Below, in pieces: positions 27,994 to 37,428 of a DNA stretch of 64,000 nt. Source of the DNA: Rhodospirillales bacterium (GTDB taxonomy: Bacteria > Pseudomonadota > Alphaproteobacteria > ATCC43930 > CGMCC-115725); contig DAHUYF010000061.1 in assembly GCA_027315365.1 (NCBI GenBank), positions 1-64,000 on the forward strand. The letters are read 5' to 3'. The position numbers were made by a program, and so were the translations under genes. The first letter of the stretch is position 1, and the number at the start of each line of letters is the position of its first letter. The notes beneath the pieces are model-generated. The model had not been told where the DNA came from. It worked only from the letters and a program-made list of their open reading frames with translations, and did not search any database.

Positions 27994-28286
27994 CCCGCAG
28001 CGGCGCATCGCCCACGCATGAGGGGCGGCACACTCTGTCGCATCTCGGCGAGAGTCGCCAGCCGATCCTCGAGCATATCCCGCTGGTCACCCCGTGTGGC
28101 GCATGCCCGTGACGCATCGCGATCTCGCCTTCACGCAGATGCGCAACTTCCCCCTGACTCCGGCGCCGCGGCGTGCTGGTCACCCTCTTCAACGGCACGA
28201 GCGAAGTCCATCGCCGCCGCGACCTGCGGCCCGGCCGCCGGCCGGCCGAGTTCTATCCGGAAGAATCCGGCGCGGCGTGTGGCCGC
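27994..28286. other. Intergenic stretch with no recognised gene
   Basis: Nearly 300 bases between the convergent channel and mmsB genes. Reading frames here give only short basic peptides without similarity that I recognise. No clear terminator stem with T-run was seen. Confidence 0.6.
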
Positions 28287-29177
28287 CTACCGCTCGCCGC
28301 CGCGGATCATGCGGAAGATGGCGGAAAAATCCTTCGCGCCGGCACCGGTGTTGGCCAGCATCTGGAAGAGCGCCGCCGCCTCGGCGCCCAAGGGCGTGGT
28401 GGCGCCTGCCGCCTGCGCCGCCTGCTGCGCCAGCTTCAGGTCCTTCAGCATCATGTCGGCGGTGAAGCCCGCCTGGTAGTCGCGGTTGGACGGCGCCGCC
28501 GGCACCGGTCCCGGTGCCGGGCAATAGCTGGTCATCGCCCAGCACTGGCCCGAGGATTTTGAACTGATGTCGAACAGCTTCTGCCAATCGAGGCCGAGCT
28601 TCTCGGCCAAGGCAAAGCCCTCGGACACCGCGATCATGCTGATGCCGAGGATCATGTTGTTGCAGATCTTGGCCGCCTGCCCGTTCCCCGCCAGCCCGGC
28701 ATGGACGATGGTCTTGCCCATCGCCTGCAGCACCGGCAGCGCGCGGGCGAAGCCCGCCTCGCTACCGCCCACCATGAAGGTGAGCGTACCGGCCGCGGCG
28801 CCGCCGACCCCGCCCGAGACCGGCGCGTCCAGCATGTCGAAGCCGCGCTCGGCCGCCGCCCTGGCGACGCTGCGTGCGCTCTCGACGTCGATGGTGGAGC
28901 TGTCGATCAGCAGCGCGCCCTTCGGCGCCCTATCGAGGATGCCGCCCTCGCCGCCATAGACCTGGCGGACCTGCGGACCGGCCGGCAGCATGGTGATCAC
29001 CACCTCCGCCCCGGCGACGGCGGCCGCCACGCTCGTCGCGCCGCCGCCGCCGGCCTTGGCCAGCGCATCGCGCGCCGCCGGCGCCAGGTCGAAGCCCGCC
29101 ACCTGATGCCCGGCCTTGAGCAGATTCGCGGCCATCGGCCCGCCCATATTGCCGAGCCCGACAAAGCCGATCTTCAT
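28287..29177 (-). CDS. mmsB: 3-hydroxyisobutyrate dehydrogenase
   Basis: This 296-residue NAD-dependent beta-hydroxyacid dehydrogenase has the Rossmann start KIGFVGLGNMGGPMAANLLK, the substrate loop DAPVSGGVGGAAAGTLTFMV and the catalytic lysine region GQAAKICNNMILGISMIAVS. It oxidises 3-hydroxyisobutyrate to methylmalonate semialdehyde in valine breakdown. It is the last gene of a minus-strand set with 3-hydroxyisobutyryl-CoA hydrolase (19 bases upstream) and isobutyryl-CoA dehydrogenase, which supply its substrate. Confidence 0.95.
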   Translation of the reverse strand: MKIGFVGLGNMGGPMAANLLKAGHQVAGFDLAPAARDALAKAGGGGATSVAAAVAGAEVVITMLPAGPQVRQVYGGEGGILDRAPKGALLIDSSTIDVESARSVARAAAERGFDMLDAPVSGGVGGAAAGTLTFMVGGSEAGFARALPVLQAMGKTIVHAGLAGNGQAAKICNNMILGISMIAVSEGFALAEKLGLDWQKLFDISSKSSGQCWAMTSYCPAPGPVPAAPSNRDYQAGFTADMMLKDLKLAQQAAQAAGATTPLGAEAAALFQMLANTGAGAKDFSAIFRMIRGGER

Positions 29178-29196
29178 CGTCTTCCTCCCTCGCCTG

Positions 29197-30267
29197 CTAT
29201 TCGAAGCGCAGCTCCCGCTCGCCCAGGCTGGCGAAGCAGGCGGAGACCTCCGCCGCGCTCACCGCCGCCGGCGAGGCATGCTGCCAGCGCGGCGTATTGT
29301 CTTTGTCCACCAGCAGCGCGCGAATGCCTTCGAAGAAATCATGGCCCTGCATGACATGCTGCGTCATGCGATATTCCAGCGCCAGCGCCGCCTCGATCTC
29401 CATGCCGCGCCCGAGATCGAGCTGATGCAAGGTGATCTTGAGGCTCAAGGGTGAGGCGCGGGCGATCCGCGCCAGCGATTCCCGCGCCCAGGGCGCCCCC
29501 TCGTGCGCGAGCACCGCGACGATCTCCTCGACGCTGTCGCCGGCGAAGCAGCGGTCGATATCGCGCTGCAGGTCGGGGAGGCTCGCCGGGCCGGGATCGC
29601 CGGCAAAGCGCGAGATCGCGGCATCGACCTGATGCCGGCGCTCCGGCGCGCTCCAATCGAGCGCCGCCAGCGCCGCGGTGAGTTCGGGGAGCCGCTCATG
29701 CGGGACGTAATGCGTGGCGAAGCCGCAATAGATCGCGTCGGCGGCGCGGATGCGCGCGCCGGTGAGCGCGAGATAGCGCCCGATCCGGCCGGGGCAGCGA
29801 TTGAGGAAGCGGCTGGCGCCGACATCGGGAAAGAGGCCGATATGCACCTCGGGCATGGCGAAGACGGTACGCTCGGTGGCCACCCGGTGCGAGCCGTTGA
29901 TCGAGACGCCGCAGCCGCCGCCCATGGTGATGCCGTCGCACAGCGCCACATAGGGCTTGGGGAAGCGGTGGACGCGCTGGATCAGGCAGTATTCCTCGCG
30001 GAAGAAATCCGCCTTGTAGTCACCGCCGCCCGTCTGATGGCGCGCATCGTAGATCGCCCGCACATCGCCGCCGGCGCAGAAGGCGCGCTCGCCGGCGCCG
30101 CGCACCAGCAGCGCCTGGACGCGCTCGTCCCTGCCCCAGGCGAGGAGCTGCGGATCGAAGACGCGGTACATGGCCAGCGACAGGGTGTTGAGCGCCTTGG
30201 GGCGGTTGAGGGTGATGATGCCGAGCCCGCCTTGGCGCTCCAGCAGTATTTCGTCGGTTGCGGTCAT
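29197..30267 (-). CDS. 3-hydroxyisobutyryl-CoA hydrolase (enoyl-CoA hydratase family)
   Basis: This 356-residue crotonase-fold protein is longer than enoyl-CoA hydratases and matches HIBYL-CoA hydrolase: [59 protein letters not shown], and [20 protein letters not shown] with the catalytic Glu and Asp. It releases 3-hydroxyisobutyrate from its CoA ester in valine degradation. Its ATG overlaps the stop of the acyl-CoA dehydrogenase gene by ATGA. Confidence 0.93.
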   Translation of the reverse strand: MTATDEILLERQGGLGIITLNRPKALNTLSLAMYRVFDPQLLAWGRDERVQALLVRGAGERAFCAGGDVRAIYDARHQTGGGDYKADFFREEYCLIQRVHRFPKPYVALCDGITMGGGCGVSINGSHRVATERTVFAMPEVHIGLFPDVGASRFLNRCPGRIGRYLALTGARIRAADAIYCGFATHYVPHERLPELTAALAALDWSAPERRHQVDAAISRFAGDPGPASLPDLQRDIDRCFAGDSVEEIVAVLAHEGAPWARESLARIARASPLSLKITLHQLDLGRGMEIEAALALEYRMTQHVMQGHDFFEGIRALLVDKDNTPRWQHASPAAVSAAEVSACFASLGERELRFE

Positions 30268-31418
30268 GATCTCCGGTCGGTCTGGGCGAGCAGCCGGCGG
30301 GCGATGATCACGCGCATGATCTCGTTGGTGCCTTCGAGGATCTGGTGCACGCGCACGTCGCGCAGATGGCGCTCGACGGGAAAATCCTTGAGATAGCCGT
30401 AGCCGCCATGGAGCTGCAGCGCCTCGTTGCACACGGCGAAGCCGGCATCGGTGGCGAAGCGCTTGGCCATGGCGCAATGGAGCGTCGCCTCGGGATCGCC
30501 GGCATCGAGTCCGGCCGCGGCGCGCCACACCATCAGCCGCGCCGCCTCGAGCTCGGTCGCCATGTCGGCAAGGCGAAACTGCAGCGCCTGGAACTCCGCC
30601 AGCTTCTTGCCGAACTGCGTGCGCTCGCCGAGATAGCGCTGGCTCGCCTCGAGCGAGGCGCGGCCGCCGCCCAGCGAGCAGGCGGCGATGTTGATCCTGC
30701 CGCCGTCGAGCCCCATCATCGCGATCTTGAACCCGTCACCCTCCTCGCCCAGGCGGTTTGTCACCGGCACGCGGCAATTCTCGAACAGCACCATGGATGT
30801 CGGCTGGCTGTTCCAGCCGAGCTTCTTCTCCGGCTTGCCGAAGGAAAGGCCGGGCGTGCCCTTCTCGACGAGGATGCACGAGATGCCTTTGGGCCCCTCG
30901 CCGCCGGTGCGCAGCATGCAGACATAGATGTCGCTGGCGCCGCCGCCCGAGATGAAGGCCTTGGCGCCGTCGATCACGTACTGGTCGCCGTGGCGCACCG
31001 CGCGGGATTTGAGCGATGCCGCGTCAGACCCCGCCCCCGGCTCGGTCAGGCAGTAACTCGCGAAATGTGCCATGCTGGCGAGCTTGGGCAGGAAGCGCCG
31101 GCGCTGCGCCTCATTGCCGAAGCGGTCGATCATCCACGCCGCCATGTTGTGGATCGAGAGATAGGCCGCGGTCGAGACGCAGCCGGCGGCCAGCTCCTCG
31201 AAGATCAGCGCGGCGTCGAACCGGCCGAGGCCGGAGCCGCCGACATCCTCCCGGACATAGATCCCGGCGAAGCCCAGCGCCGCCGCCTGGCGCAGCGCAT
31301 CCACCGGAAAGATGCGTTCCTCGTCCCAGCGCGCCGCCTGCGGCCGGAACTCGCGCTCGGCAAAGTCCCGCGCCGTCTCCCGGATCGCCCGCTGCTCTTC
31401 GGTGAGGGTGAAATCCAT
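30264..31418 (-). CDS. Isobutyryl-CoA dehydrogenase (acyl-CoA dehydrogenase family)
   Basis: This 384-residue flavoprotein starts [20 protein letters not shown] and has [58 protein letters not shown] and ends with [20 protein letters not shown], where the Glu of LEGTNEIM is the catalytic base. Context beside HIBYL-CoA hydrolase and 3-hydroxyisobutyrate dehydrogenase points to isobutyryl-CoA in valine catabolism rather than other short-chain acyl-CoAs. It is the first gene of this operon; a ribosome site is weak. No methylmalonate-semialdehyde dehydrogenase gene lies next to it. Confidence 0.92.
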   Translation of the reverse strand: MDFTLTEEQRAIRETARDFAEREFRPQAARWDEERIFPVDALRQAAALGFAGIYVREDVGGSGLGRFDAALIFEELAAGCVSTAAYLSIHNMAAWMIDRFGNEAQRRRFLPKLASMAHFASYCLTEPGAGSDAASLKSRAVRHGDQYVIDGAKAFISGGGASDIYVCMLRTGGEGPKGISCILVEKGTPGLSFGKPEKKLGWNSQPTSMVLFENCRVPVTNRLGEEGDGFKIAMMGLDGGRINIAACSLGGGRASLEASQRYLGERTQFGKKLAEFQALQFRLADMATELEAARLMVWRAAAGLDAGDPEATLHCAMAKRFATDAGFAVCNEALQLHGGYGYLKDFPVERHLRDVRVHQILEGTNEIMRVIIARRLLAQTDRRS

Positions 31419-31561
31419 GCGCGAGGGATGATAGCCGCGGCGCGGCGCGGCGCAAAGCGGCGCCGTCGCCGGCGGGGCGCCAGCAACCGGGAGAGCCCGC
31501 ACCGTGCGGTGCTATCCGCAAGCGTCCCGGGAACGAGGTCTAACCCCGGCAGGGCGCCATC

Positions 31562-32407
31562 TTACAAGATGACGCAGCAACCCGCCGGTGCCGGGCGCGC
31601 CGCGCCGACCGGCGCGACTGGAACCACCACCGCGACCGGCCGGTGCTCGAACTGATAGGTGCCGAGGCTCAGCGCCATCGCGCTGTCGCTCGGCGCACGG
31701 GCAAGGCGCTGGAGACGCGGATGCGTGGGATTGTTCTGTTTTGACAGGATGAGCGCCTGCCAGTCGGCGACGCTGCCGATGAAGATGTCCTCGCCCGCTG
31801 CCGCGGCGTCGAACTGCTTCCATGTGGTGTCGACGACAAACTCGCCCTCGGTCCAGGTGACGCGGCACGCGATGTGATTGCCGGCGTCCTCTCCGCCTTC
31901 CAGGATCCATTCGAGGAGCGCCGCGCCCAGCTCCGCAGCCGCATCGTCGACATAGGCCTCCAATATCCCGCGCACCCGCCCGGCCTGCGCCAGGCACGCT
32001 CCTGGGACCCGGCTCACCTGTCCGCCCAGGGCGGTACGAAGCGCGGCGAGGCCGGGCTGCGCGCGCACGCGCTGGATGACGGTGGGACGCCGCGGCGACG
32101 GAGGCGGCGGACGCCGCGGCTGCAGCGCCGGCGCTTTCTGCTGCTGGAGGGTCTGTACCGGCGCCGCGTGCAAGCTGCCGGCCGCGCCCCCCTTCCCCAT
32201 CCTGCCGCCCGGCCATCGGAGGGGCGGAGGCGCGACCGTCTTCGCGGCCTTGGGCGGCGCCGCCTTGGCTTGAATGATGGGCACCCGCCATGGCGGCACG
32301 ATCGGCGGCGGCGCCCGAAGTCTTGCGCTCGGCGGCAAGCGCGCCGCTGGTGTCGAGAGCGAGGCGGCGCTCGGCCGCCCGGACTGATGGCGCGTCTGCT
32401 GGCTCAT
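31562..32407 (-). CDS. Proline-rich putative effector with papain-like motif and C-terminal CaaX box
   Basis: This encodes 281 residues that I do not recognise as a named family. Residues 1-115 are rich in Pro, Ala and Arg and contain PIIQAKAAPPKAA and PTVIQRVRA, sequence style seen in proteins with DUF4157-type or contractile-injection cargo regions. Residues 130-225 could be a small Cys-His-Asp hydrolase of papain/transglutaminase fold: VPGACLAQAGRV (C138), AGNHIACRV (H178), VVDTTWKQF (D193). The last residues are GCCVIL, a CaaX prenylation motif (C278) with an adjacent Cys. AAGGAG lies 6 bases before the ATG. No secretion genes are nearby. It is a single gene between two unrelated operons. 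Confidence 0.6.
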   Translation of the reverse strand: MSQQTRHQSGRPSAASLSTPAARLPPSARLRAPPPIVPPWRVPIIQAKAAPPKAAKTVAPPPLRWPGGRMGKGGAAGSLHAAPVQTLQQQKAPALQPRRPPPPSPRRPTVIQRVRAQPGLAALRTALGGQVSRVPGACLAQAGRVRGILEAYVDDAAAELGAALLEWILEGGEDAGNHIACRVTWTEGEFVVDTTWKQFDAAAAGEDIFIGSVADWQALILSKQNNPTHPRLQRLARAPSDSAMALSLGTYQFEHRPVAVVVPVAPVGAARPAPAGCCVIL

Positions 32408-32537
32408 TGCCGCTCCTTCGCCGCCGTGTTGCGCCGTAACTTCTGGTACCACGAAACCGCCGGCGATCCCAGGATCGTTGTCGTCGAGGCCTCGACGAGG
32501 CCGCGCCGGCCCGCGTCCCTCGACGCGCCAACGGGGG

Positions 32538-32981
32538 TCACTCCGCCGGCGGCGGAAACTCGACCAAGGCTTCGCCGCGGGCGACCTGCTCGCCGCGTTG
32601 ATTGCGGACCTCGATGTCGAGGCTGACCCAGCGGCTCCTGGCCGTGGTTTTTTCCGCTGCGACGACGGCGTGCGGCTGGATGCAATCGCCCGGCCGCACC
32701 GGGGCGAGCCAGCGCGTCTCGAGCCGGCGATGGACGCCGCCCCGCGGATAAAGCCAATCCGTCAACATGCGGGTGATCAGCCCGAAATTGGTCATGCCGT
32801 GCATGATCACGCCGCCGAATTCGGTCTTGCCGAAGCGGCCGCGCATGAAGTCGTCGTCGAGATGCAGCGGGTTGTAGTCGAGCGAGCCGTCGCAGAAGTC
32901 GCGGATCGTTTCGCGGGTCACCGCGAAGCGCGGCCCTTCGATCGCCTCGCCCGGCCGAGGCGCATCATATGCAGCGGTCAT
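32538..32981 (-). CDS. MaoC-family dehydratase
   Basis: This 147-residue hotdog-fold protein has the hydratase-2 signature: FCDGSLDYNPLHLDDDFMRG, then FGGVIMHGMTNFGLITRM. The Asp and His of DYNPLH form the usual catalytic pair. It would hydrate an enoyl-CoA or a related alpha/beta-unsaturated thioester. It lies 9 bases downstream of a FAS1-like dehydratase-domain gene of half size; the two likely form a heterodimer as in two-subunit R-specific hydratases. Confidence 0.88.
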   Translation of the reverse strand: MTAAYDAPRPGEAIEGPRFAVTRETIRDFCDGSLDYNPLHLDDDFMRGRFGKTEFGGVIMHGMTNFGLITRMLTDWLYPRGGVHRRLETRWLAPVRPGDCIQPHAVVAAEKTTARSRWVSLDIEVRNQRGEQVARGEALVEFPPPAE

Positions 32982-32990
32982 GAAACGCCC

Positions 32991-33461
32991 CTAGCTCGGC
33001 CGAATGGTCCAGCCGCGGCCGGAACAGATGACCTCGTTCGCCTGGTTGAAGAAGACATTGTCGTGGATCACGAACAGCCGATCCTTCTTGATGAACTTGT
33101 CGAGCGCCCGCGCCTGGAGCGTAATCGTGTCGCCGGGACGCGCGGGAATATTGTAGCTCCAGGATTGACCGGCATTGATGGTGCCGGGACTACGCATCCA
33201 ATCGTGCATCGGCGTGCAGGCGAACATCAGCAGGATATGGATCGATGGCGGCGCGATGATGCCTCTCCAGGGCGTGGTCCGCGCGTAGGCCTCGTCGAAA
33301 TAGAGCGGATTGAGATCGCCGACCGAGCGACAGTATCGCTGAATGGCCGCCAGGGTCAGCACATAGGGAACGGTCTCGCGCGGCTCGCCTGGAACGATCT
33401 CGTCCCAGGTCTTGCGCAGATCGGCGTCCTTCCAGAAATCGCTCTCGGTTGCGGCGGACAT
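32991..33461 (-). CDS. FAS1-like dehydratase-domain protein (MaoC_dehydrat_N)
   Basis: This 156-residue protein carries the N-terminal MaoC-like/FAS1 dehydratase hotdog domain: YVLTLAAIQRYCRSVGDLNP, LYFDEAYARTTPWRGIIAPP, TLQARALDKFIKKDRLFVIH. This half usually lacks catalytic residues and pairs with a MaoC protein, which is encoded immediately downstream here. It is preceded on the same strand by a flavin-dependent oxidoreductase gene 44 bases away, and the three may serve one acyl-CoA or terpenoid degradation route (inference). Confidence 0.86.
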   Translation of the reverse strand: MSAATESDFWKDADLRKTWDEIVPGEPRETVPYVLTLAAIQRYCRSVGDLNPLYFDEAYARTTPWRGIIAPPSIHILLMFACTPMHDWMRSPGTINAGQSWSYNIPARPGDTITLQARALDKFIKKDRLFVIHDNVFFNQANEVICSGRGWTIRPS

Positions 33462-33505
33462 CCCTGACAGTCTCCGGATGGAGGGCTAACCGGTTCGCGC
33501 TGCGC

Positions 33506-34690
33506 CTATTCCGCCGCCCGGCCCTTCGCCTTTTCCTTCTCCGCGCGCTCGGCCTCGTGCTTGGCGAACATGGCCTGCTGCGCCGCCTGGCTCATCGCCG
33601 CCAGCTCCTGGTTGTGTGCCGTCGTCCAGTCCAGTGATTGCCGGCGATGGCGGTTCGCCTGGCGGAAATGCGGCACGACGTGGCGCGCATAGAGCTCGTA
33701 GGATTTCTTCGTCGCCTCCCAATTCGCCCAGTTATGCGCGAGATGCAGGAAGGCGCCAAACTCGCCCTGCTTGGCATAGAGCCGGTCGATCTGCTTGATC
33801 GCGTCCTCGGGCGTGCCGACGATGATGCCGCCGGCGGCGATCAGGATGTCGAGCGGATCGCCCTTGGGCAGCGCCGCGAAGCGCGCAGGATTGATGCGCT
33901 GGAAATAGTCGAACCACTGGTAGAAGCCGAAGGCCGCGTTGCGGCGCGCCTCCTCGCGCGTCTCGGCGACGTGCATCGGCCCCACCAGCCGCAGCCGCGC
34001 CGGATCCATCCTGCGGCCATGCTCGGATGCGATCTCCTGCGCCGTCCGCCAGTTGACGGCGAGCGTATCGAAGCCGTCGGGCTGGGTGGCGGCGACGCAG
34101 AGCATGCCGAGATCGTACTTGCCGGCGGCGCGGCCGCCCGAGGGCGTCACCGTGCTGGCGACGCAGACCTCGGGATGGGGCCTGGTATAGGGCAGCAGAT
34201 GCAGCTTCGCGTCTTTGAGCGTGTACCAGTCGGTGGTCTCGGTCACGCTCTCGCCGCGGAAGAGGCGCAGGATGACGTCGAGCGCCTGCATCATCCGGTC
34301 GCGCTGCTGCAGCGGATCGATGCCCAGCATCATCGCATCCGAGGCGAGCAGGCCGGGCCCGGCGCCGAACATGACGCGGCCCATGGTCATGTGGTCGAGC
34401 TGGATGATGCGGTTCGCGGTCATCAGCGGATTGTGATAGGGCAGCGACACTACGCCGGTGCCGAGCCGGATGCGCTTGGTCCGCTCCGCCGCCGCGGCGA
34501 TGAAGATCTCGGGCGAAGCGATGATCTCGAACCCCGCCGAATGATGCTCGCCGATCCAGGCTTCCTCATAGCCCAGCCGGTCCAGCCACTCGACCAGCTC
34601 GAGGTCGCGGCGGATGGCCAGCGTCGGATCCTCCTCGGTCGAATGGAACGGCGCGAGGAAGATGCCGCTGCGCAGCGCTGAACCGGTCAT
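33506..34690 (-). CDS. LLM-class flavin-dependent monooxygenase
   Basis: This 394-residue luciferase-like TIM-barrel protein has SGIFLAPFHSTEEDPTLAIR, EAWIGEHHSAGFEIIASPEI, RIRLGTGVVSLPYHNPLMTA and GRVMFGAGPGLLASDAMMLG, the blocks of the limonene 1,2-monooxygenase/luciferase-like group using reduced FMN. The C-terminal 40 residues are charged and Ala-rich (AKHEAERAEKEKAKGRAAE), an unusual tail. Substrate unknown; the reductase partner is not nearby. First gene of the group with the two hotdog proteins. Confidence 0.9.
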   Translation of the reverse strand: MTGSALRSGIFLAPFHSTEEDPTLAIRRDLELVEWLDRLGYEEAWIGEHHSAGFEIIASPEIFIAAAAERTKRIRLGTGVVSLPYHNPLMTANRIIQLDHMTMGRVMFGAGPGLLASDAMMLGIDPLQQRDRMMQALDVILRLFRGESVTETTDWYTLKDAKLHLLPYTRPHPEVCVASTVTPSGGRAAGKYDLGMLCVAATQPDGFDTLAVNWRTAQEIASEHGRRMDPARLRLVGPMHVAETREEARRNAAFGFYQWFDYFQRINPARFAALPKGDPLDILIAAGGIIVGTPEDAIKQIDRLYAKQGEFGAFLHLAHNWANWEATKKSYELYARHVVPHFRQANRHRRQSLDWTTAHNQELAAMSQAAQQAMFAKHEAERAEKEKAKGRAAE

Positions 34691-34799
34691 GAGCGTCGCT
34701 CTCCCGTTGCCCGCCTGTCACCGGGGCGGGGGCCCCGGGCGCGGCATTCTGCCCATGAACCCGCCCGGCGACAACCGCTCGCCGCCGGCGGGGGGCCGC

Positions 34800-35474
34800 T
34801 CACACGGCGATGGGCTGGTCCGGGAAGGCGAGCTGGTCGCGGTCGCGCCAGCCGGGACGGACGTAGTTGATCTCCATCAGCCGGCGCACGCCGACGATCG
34901 GGCGGGGATCGAAGCCGTGCCAGGTGGCCGGGCCGGGAACGAAGATCACGCCGGAATCGAAGTCGCCGGCAGAACGGCCGACCCAGCGGCGATCGGCATC
35001 GTAGATGTCAGTGCCCCATTCCGCAGCGTCCGGCCCGGTGAAGAGATAGACCACCATCGAGAAAAGCTTCTCCGGGATGTCGCGGTGCGGCTCGAGCCAG
35101 GCGCCGTCGATGTCCTGGATGTATTCCATTCTGAGATAGCTGCCGGCAGCCGGGATGTCGCAGGTCTCGGCCATCAGCCGCGCGACCTCGGGTCGCTGCA
35201 GCGCCTCGGCGAGCGCGGCGCAACTCGGGAATTTCTGCCGCAACAGCGGCGTGATGAAGCAGCGCCGATCGTTGTAGCTGGCGCGCGTGCCGTCGGTCCG
35301 GCCGAGCGCCGGCGGCACGATCGGCAGCGTCAGGATGCCGGTACAGGTCGCTTCGGGAAAGACGTTGGCGAGCCGCCAATGGCGGTAGGGCCGTTCCTCG
35401 CGCCGCGCGCCGCGCACGGAGGCGATGAACTGTGCGGCGATCTCCGCGACCGCAGGAACCGGAGGATAGGTCAT
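34800..35474 (-). CDS. 2OG-Fe(II) oxygenase family protein (second of a tandem pair)
   Basis: This 224-residue protein has a jelly-roll 2-oxoglutarate/iron oxygenase core: MEYIQDIDGAWLEPHRDIPE gives the H-x-D iron ligands (PHRD), FVPGPATWHGFDPRP gives the distal His and VGVRRLMEINYVRPG the 2OG-binding Arg. It lacks a signal peptide. A G-rich stretch precedes the ATG at 35474. Located 13 bases after a related but divergent oxygenase gene on the same strand; together they form an operon downstream of an FNR-type site. Substrate unknown. Confidence 0.8.
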   Translation of the reverse strand: MTYPPVPAVAEIAAQFIASVRGARREERPYRHWRLANVFPEATCTGILTLPIVPPALGRTDGTRASYNDRRCFITPLLRQKFPSCAALAEALQRPEVARLMAETCDIPAAGSYLRMEYIQDIDGAWLEPHRDIPEKLFSMVVYLFTGPDAAEWGTDIYDADRRWVGRSAGDFDSGVIFVPGPATWHGFDPRPIVGVRRLMEINYVRPGWRDRDQLAFPDQPIAV

Positions 35475-35487
35475 GCGTCCGCCCCCC

Positions 35488-36159
35488 CTAGCGCGGCGCC
35501 CATTCGATGACCTTGCGCAGCAGCGGCACCGCTTTGGCGCGCGCGCTGAGGCTGTGCCGCCAGTACTCGCGGCGGACATACCAGTCGGAATCGACGTAGC
35601 AGAGCTGCAGGCTCATGCGCTGCCCCTTCTGCGGCAGGAAGCCGTGCCAGGAATGATCGCAGACGCGGAACATCAGCATGCGGCCGAACTCGGGAGCGAA
35701 CTCGAAGGCGTAATCCTCGCGATCGGCGCTGCGCAGCACGCGCAGCCGGCCGCGCTCATAGGGCCAGTCGCGGCTGAAGCCCAGCAGCACGGTGACGATC
35801 TTGTGCTTGGAATCGGGATGGGCATAGCCTTCGTTGTAGTGTCCGGTGGTGTTGCCCATCATCACGATCGCCGGCGGATAGGCGGTGAGGTCCATGTCGA
35901 ATTTACGCTCGACCAGGCGGCGGAAGCGCTCGCTGAGGAGGTCCTGGACCACGGCACCAAACCGGGTACCGTAGCGCAGATCGGGCAGCCCGTAGCTGCC
36001 GCGGTCGGGGATGCGCGGCGCATCGGCCAGCACCTCGTCCTTGCGGCCGGGTTCGATCGCGTTCTCGACGAAGGCGAAATCATAGGGATCGCGACGCAGC
36101 TCGGCGGCGGCGATCGCCGCCTCGTCGAGCATCGAAAAGGGCGCTTCTCCGTTCTGCAT
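35488..36159 (-). CDS. 2OG-Fe(II) oxygenase family protein (first of a tandem pair)
   Basis: This 223-residue protein has the same fold as its downstream neighbour: AIVMMGNTTGHYNEGYAHPD supplies the H-x-D ligands (HPD), MLMFRVCDHSWHGFLPQKG the distal His, and GQRMSLQLCYVDSDWYVRRE the Arg. The two proteins share only the core, so they are old paralogues. AGGAGA lies 9 bases before the ATG at 36159, and an FNR-type TTGAT-N4-ATCAA site lies about 60 bases upstream of it. An oxygen-consuming enzyme under an oxygen-responsive site is notable. Substrate unknown. Confidence 0.8.
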   Translation of the reverse strand: MQNGEAPFSMLDEAAIAAAELRRDPYDFAFVENAIEPGRKDEVLADAPRIPDRGSYGLPDLRYGTRFGAVVQDLLSERFRRLVERKFDMDLTAYPPAIVMMGNTTGHYNEGYAHPDSKHKIVTVLLGFSRDWPYERGRLRVLRSADREDYAFEFAPEFGRMLMFRVCDHSWHGFLPQKGQRMSLQLCYVDSDWYVRREYWRHSLSARAKAVPLLRKVIEWAPR

Positions 36160-36218
36160 CTCAGGGGCTCTCCTGCAATCGGGGTCCGGCCACTCCATCG
36201 CAACCGGCGGGACCGACA

Positions 36219-36232
36219 TTGATCTGGATCAA
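36219..36232. promoter_or_regulatory. FNR/FixK-type binding site before the oxygenase pair
   Basis: TTGATCTGGATCAA is a perfect match to the TTGAT-N4-ATCAA consensus of CRP/FNR-family regulators (FNR, FixK, Anr, NnrR). It is 60-73 bases upstream of the first oxygenase ATG, between that gene and the stop of the Rid gene. Confidence 0.75.
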
Positions 36233-36267
36233 GCGCCCGCGATCGCGGCGCTGCGGCAAATCGTCCA

Positions 36268-37428
36268 TCAGAAGCTCGGCAGCCCTGGCGCGTCATGCGC
36301 GGCGGCGGCAACGCCCTCGACCTCGATCAGCCATTCCGGACGGCACACCGCCCCTTCGACGACGAGGACCGGTAGATCGGGAAGGCGCTCGGCAAGGCTG
36401 TCGCGGATTCGAGGGAAATCGGTGGGATCGCGCAGATAGACGGTAAGGTGCATCATGTCAGCGAGCGTCGCCGCGCCGGAGCGCAGCAGAGCGTCGACAT
36501 TCTCGAGCGCGCGATCGAGCTGGCGCAGTACGTCGCCGGGATGCAGGACGCGGCCGGCATTGTCGATGCTCGCCGTCCCCGAGATGAAATGATGCGTCCG
36601 ATCGTCATAGGCGATGCGCGTGCCGCGCTCGAACGTGACGTTATAGTCCTTGGTCGCACACAGCCGGTCGAAATCGTTGAGATAGGAGACCTGCTGCGGC
36701 GTCAGGCCGAGGATCGAATAGGCGTCCATCGCCACCAGGTCGTAGCGATGCGCGCAGGCGCCTTCGATGCCGGTGCTGGCGAGGTAGTGGGTGTCGCTCG
36801 TCAGCCCCTGCTCCTGGAAGAGCGCGGTGCGGCTCTCGACCATGCCCTGATAGAACACGTCGACGTCCTTGAGGTAGATCCAGGTGCGGACGCAATGGTC
36901 GCGCAGGCGTCCGCCCTGGCGCGAGAGCGTGTCGATGAGGTCGCCGAACACCACCTGCGTCTGCGCCGCCGCGGTGGCGGCGGAGCCATAGGCGCCGGCG
37001 CACAGCCGCGTGCTCCAGAGATGCCCGAGGCCGTTCTTCTCGATTAGAAGGTGCTTCTGCGCCAGCTGGCGCTTGGCGAGCGGCGCACCACCCGCGATGT
37101 GATAGGCGAGCAGCGCCAGCTTCGCCCCGGGGAGCGGCGGCTGCTGCACGATCGAGACCGCGACCGGCCCCTCCTCGGGCGCGCCGAAAAGCCGGCTCTC
37201 GCGCACCGGCGTCGCCTGGTTCATCGCGTCGCTGACGAAGACGCGGCGGAAGACGGCGCTTTCCGGCGCGAGCTTCAACGCCTGGCGCGCCTCGGCATAG
37301 CGCCGCTCGACGTTGTCGATCTGCCCCGCGAGCCCGAGCTGCGCCGGCGCCTCGATGCAGATGAAATGCTCGGTCTCTCCCGACGCTCCCCGGAAGCTCT
37401 TGCTGGCAATCCCGTTGTCCCGACGCAT
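36268..37428 (-). CDS. Two-domain Rid-family protein
   Basis: This 386-residue protein belongs to the Rid/YjgF superfamily but is three times the usual size. A C-terminal Rid domain is clear: RGTRIAYDDRTHHFISGTAS, LENVDALLRSGAATLADMMH, LTVYLRDPTDFPRIRDSLAE, PVLVVEGAVCRPEWLIEVEG. The N-terminal half (ETEHFICIEAPAQLGLAGQI, VVFGDLIDTLSRQGGRLRDH) resembles the N-domain of chorismatase-like FkbO/Hyg5 proteins, which share this two-lobe architecture, but an enzymatic call is not safe. I chose ATG 37428 with GAGAGG 9 bases upstream. It is divergent from hemB with an FNR-type site between them. Confidence 0.75.
   Translation of the reverse strand: MRRDNGIASKSFRGASGETEHFICIEAPAQLGLAGQIDNVERRYAEARQALKLAPESAVFRRVFVSDAMNQATPVRESRLFGAPEEGPVAVSIVQQPPLPGAKLALLAYHIAGGAPLAKRQLAQKHLLIEKNGLGHLWSTRLCAGAYGSAATAAAQTQVVFGDLIDTLSRQGGRLRDHCVRTWIYLKDVDVFYQGMVESRTALFQEQGLTSDTHYLASTGIEGACAHRYDLVAMDAYSILGLTPQQVSYLNDFDRLCATKDYNVTFERGTRIAYDDRTHHFISGTASIDNAGRVLHPGDVLRQLDRALENVDALLRSGAATLADMMHLTVYLRDPTDFPRIRDSLAERLPDLPVLVVEGAVCRPEWLIEVEGVAAAAHDAPGLPSF

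Noticed and set aside
28018-28479. Plus-strand frame of 153 codons before and across the mmsB end
   Set aside because: Ser/Ala/Arg-rich with no motif, and most of it is antisense to mmsB, which has a clear Rossmann fold.
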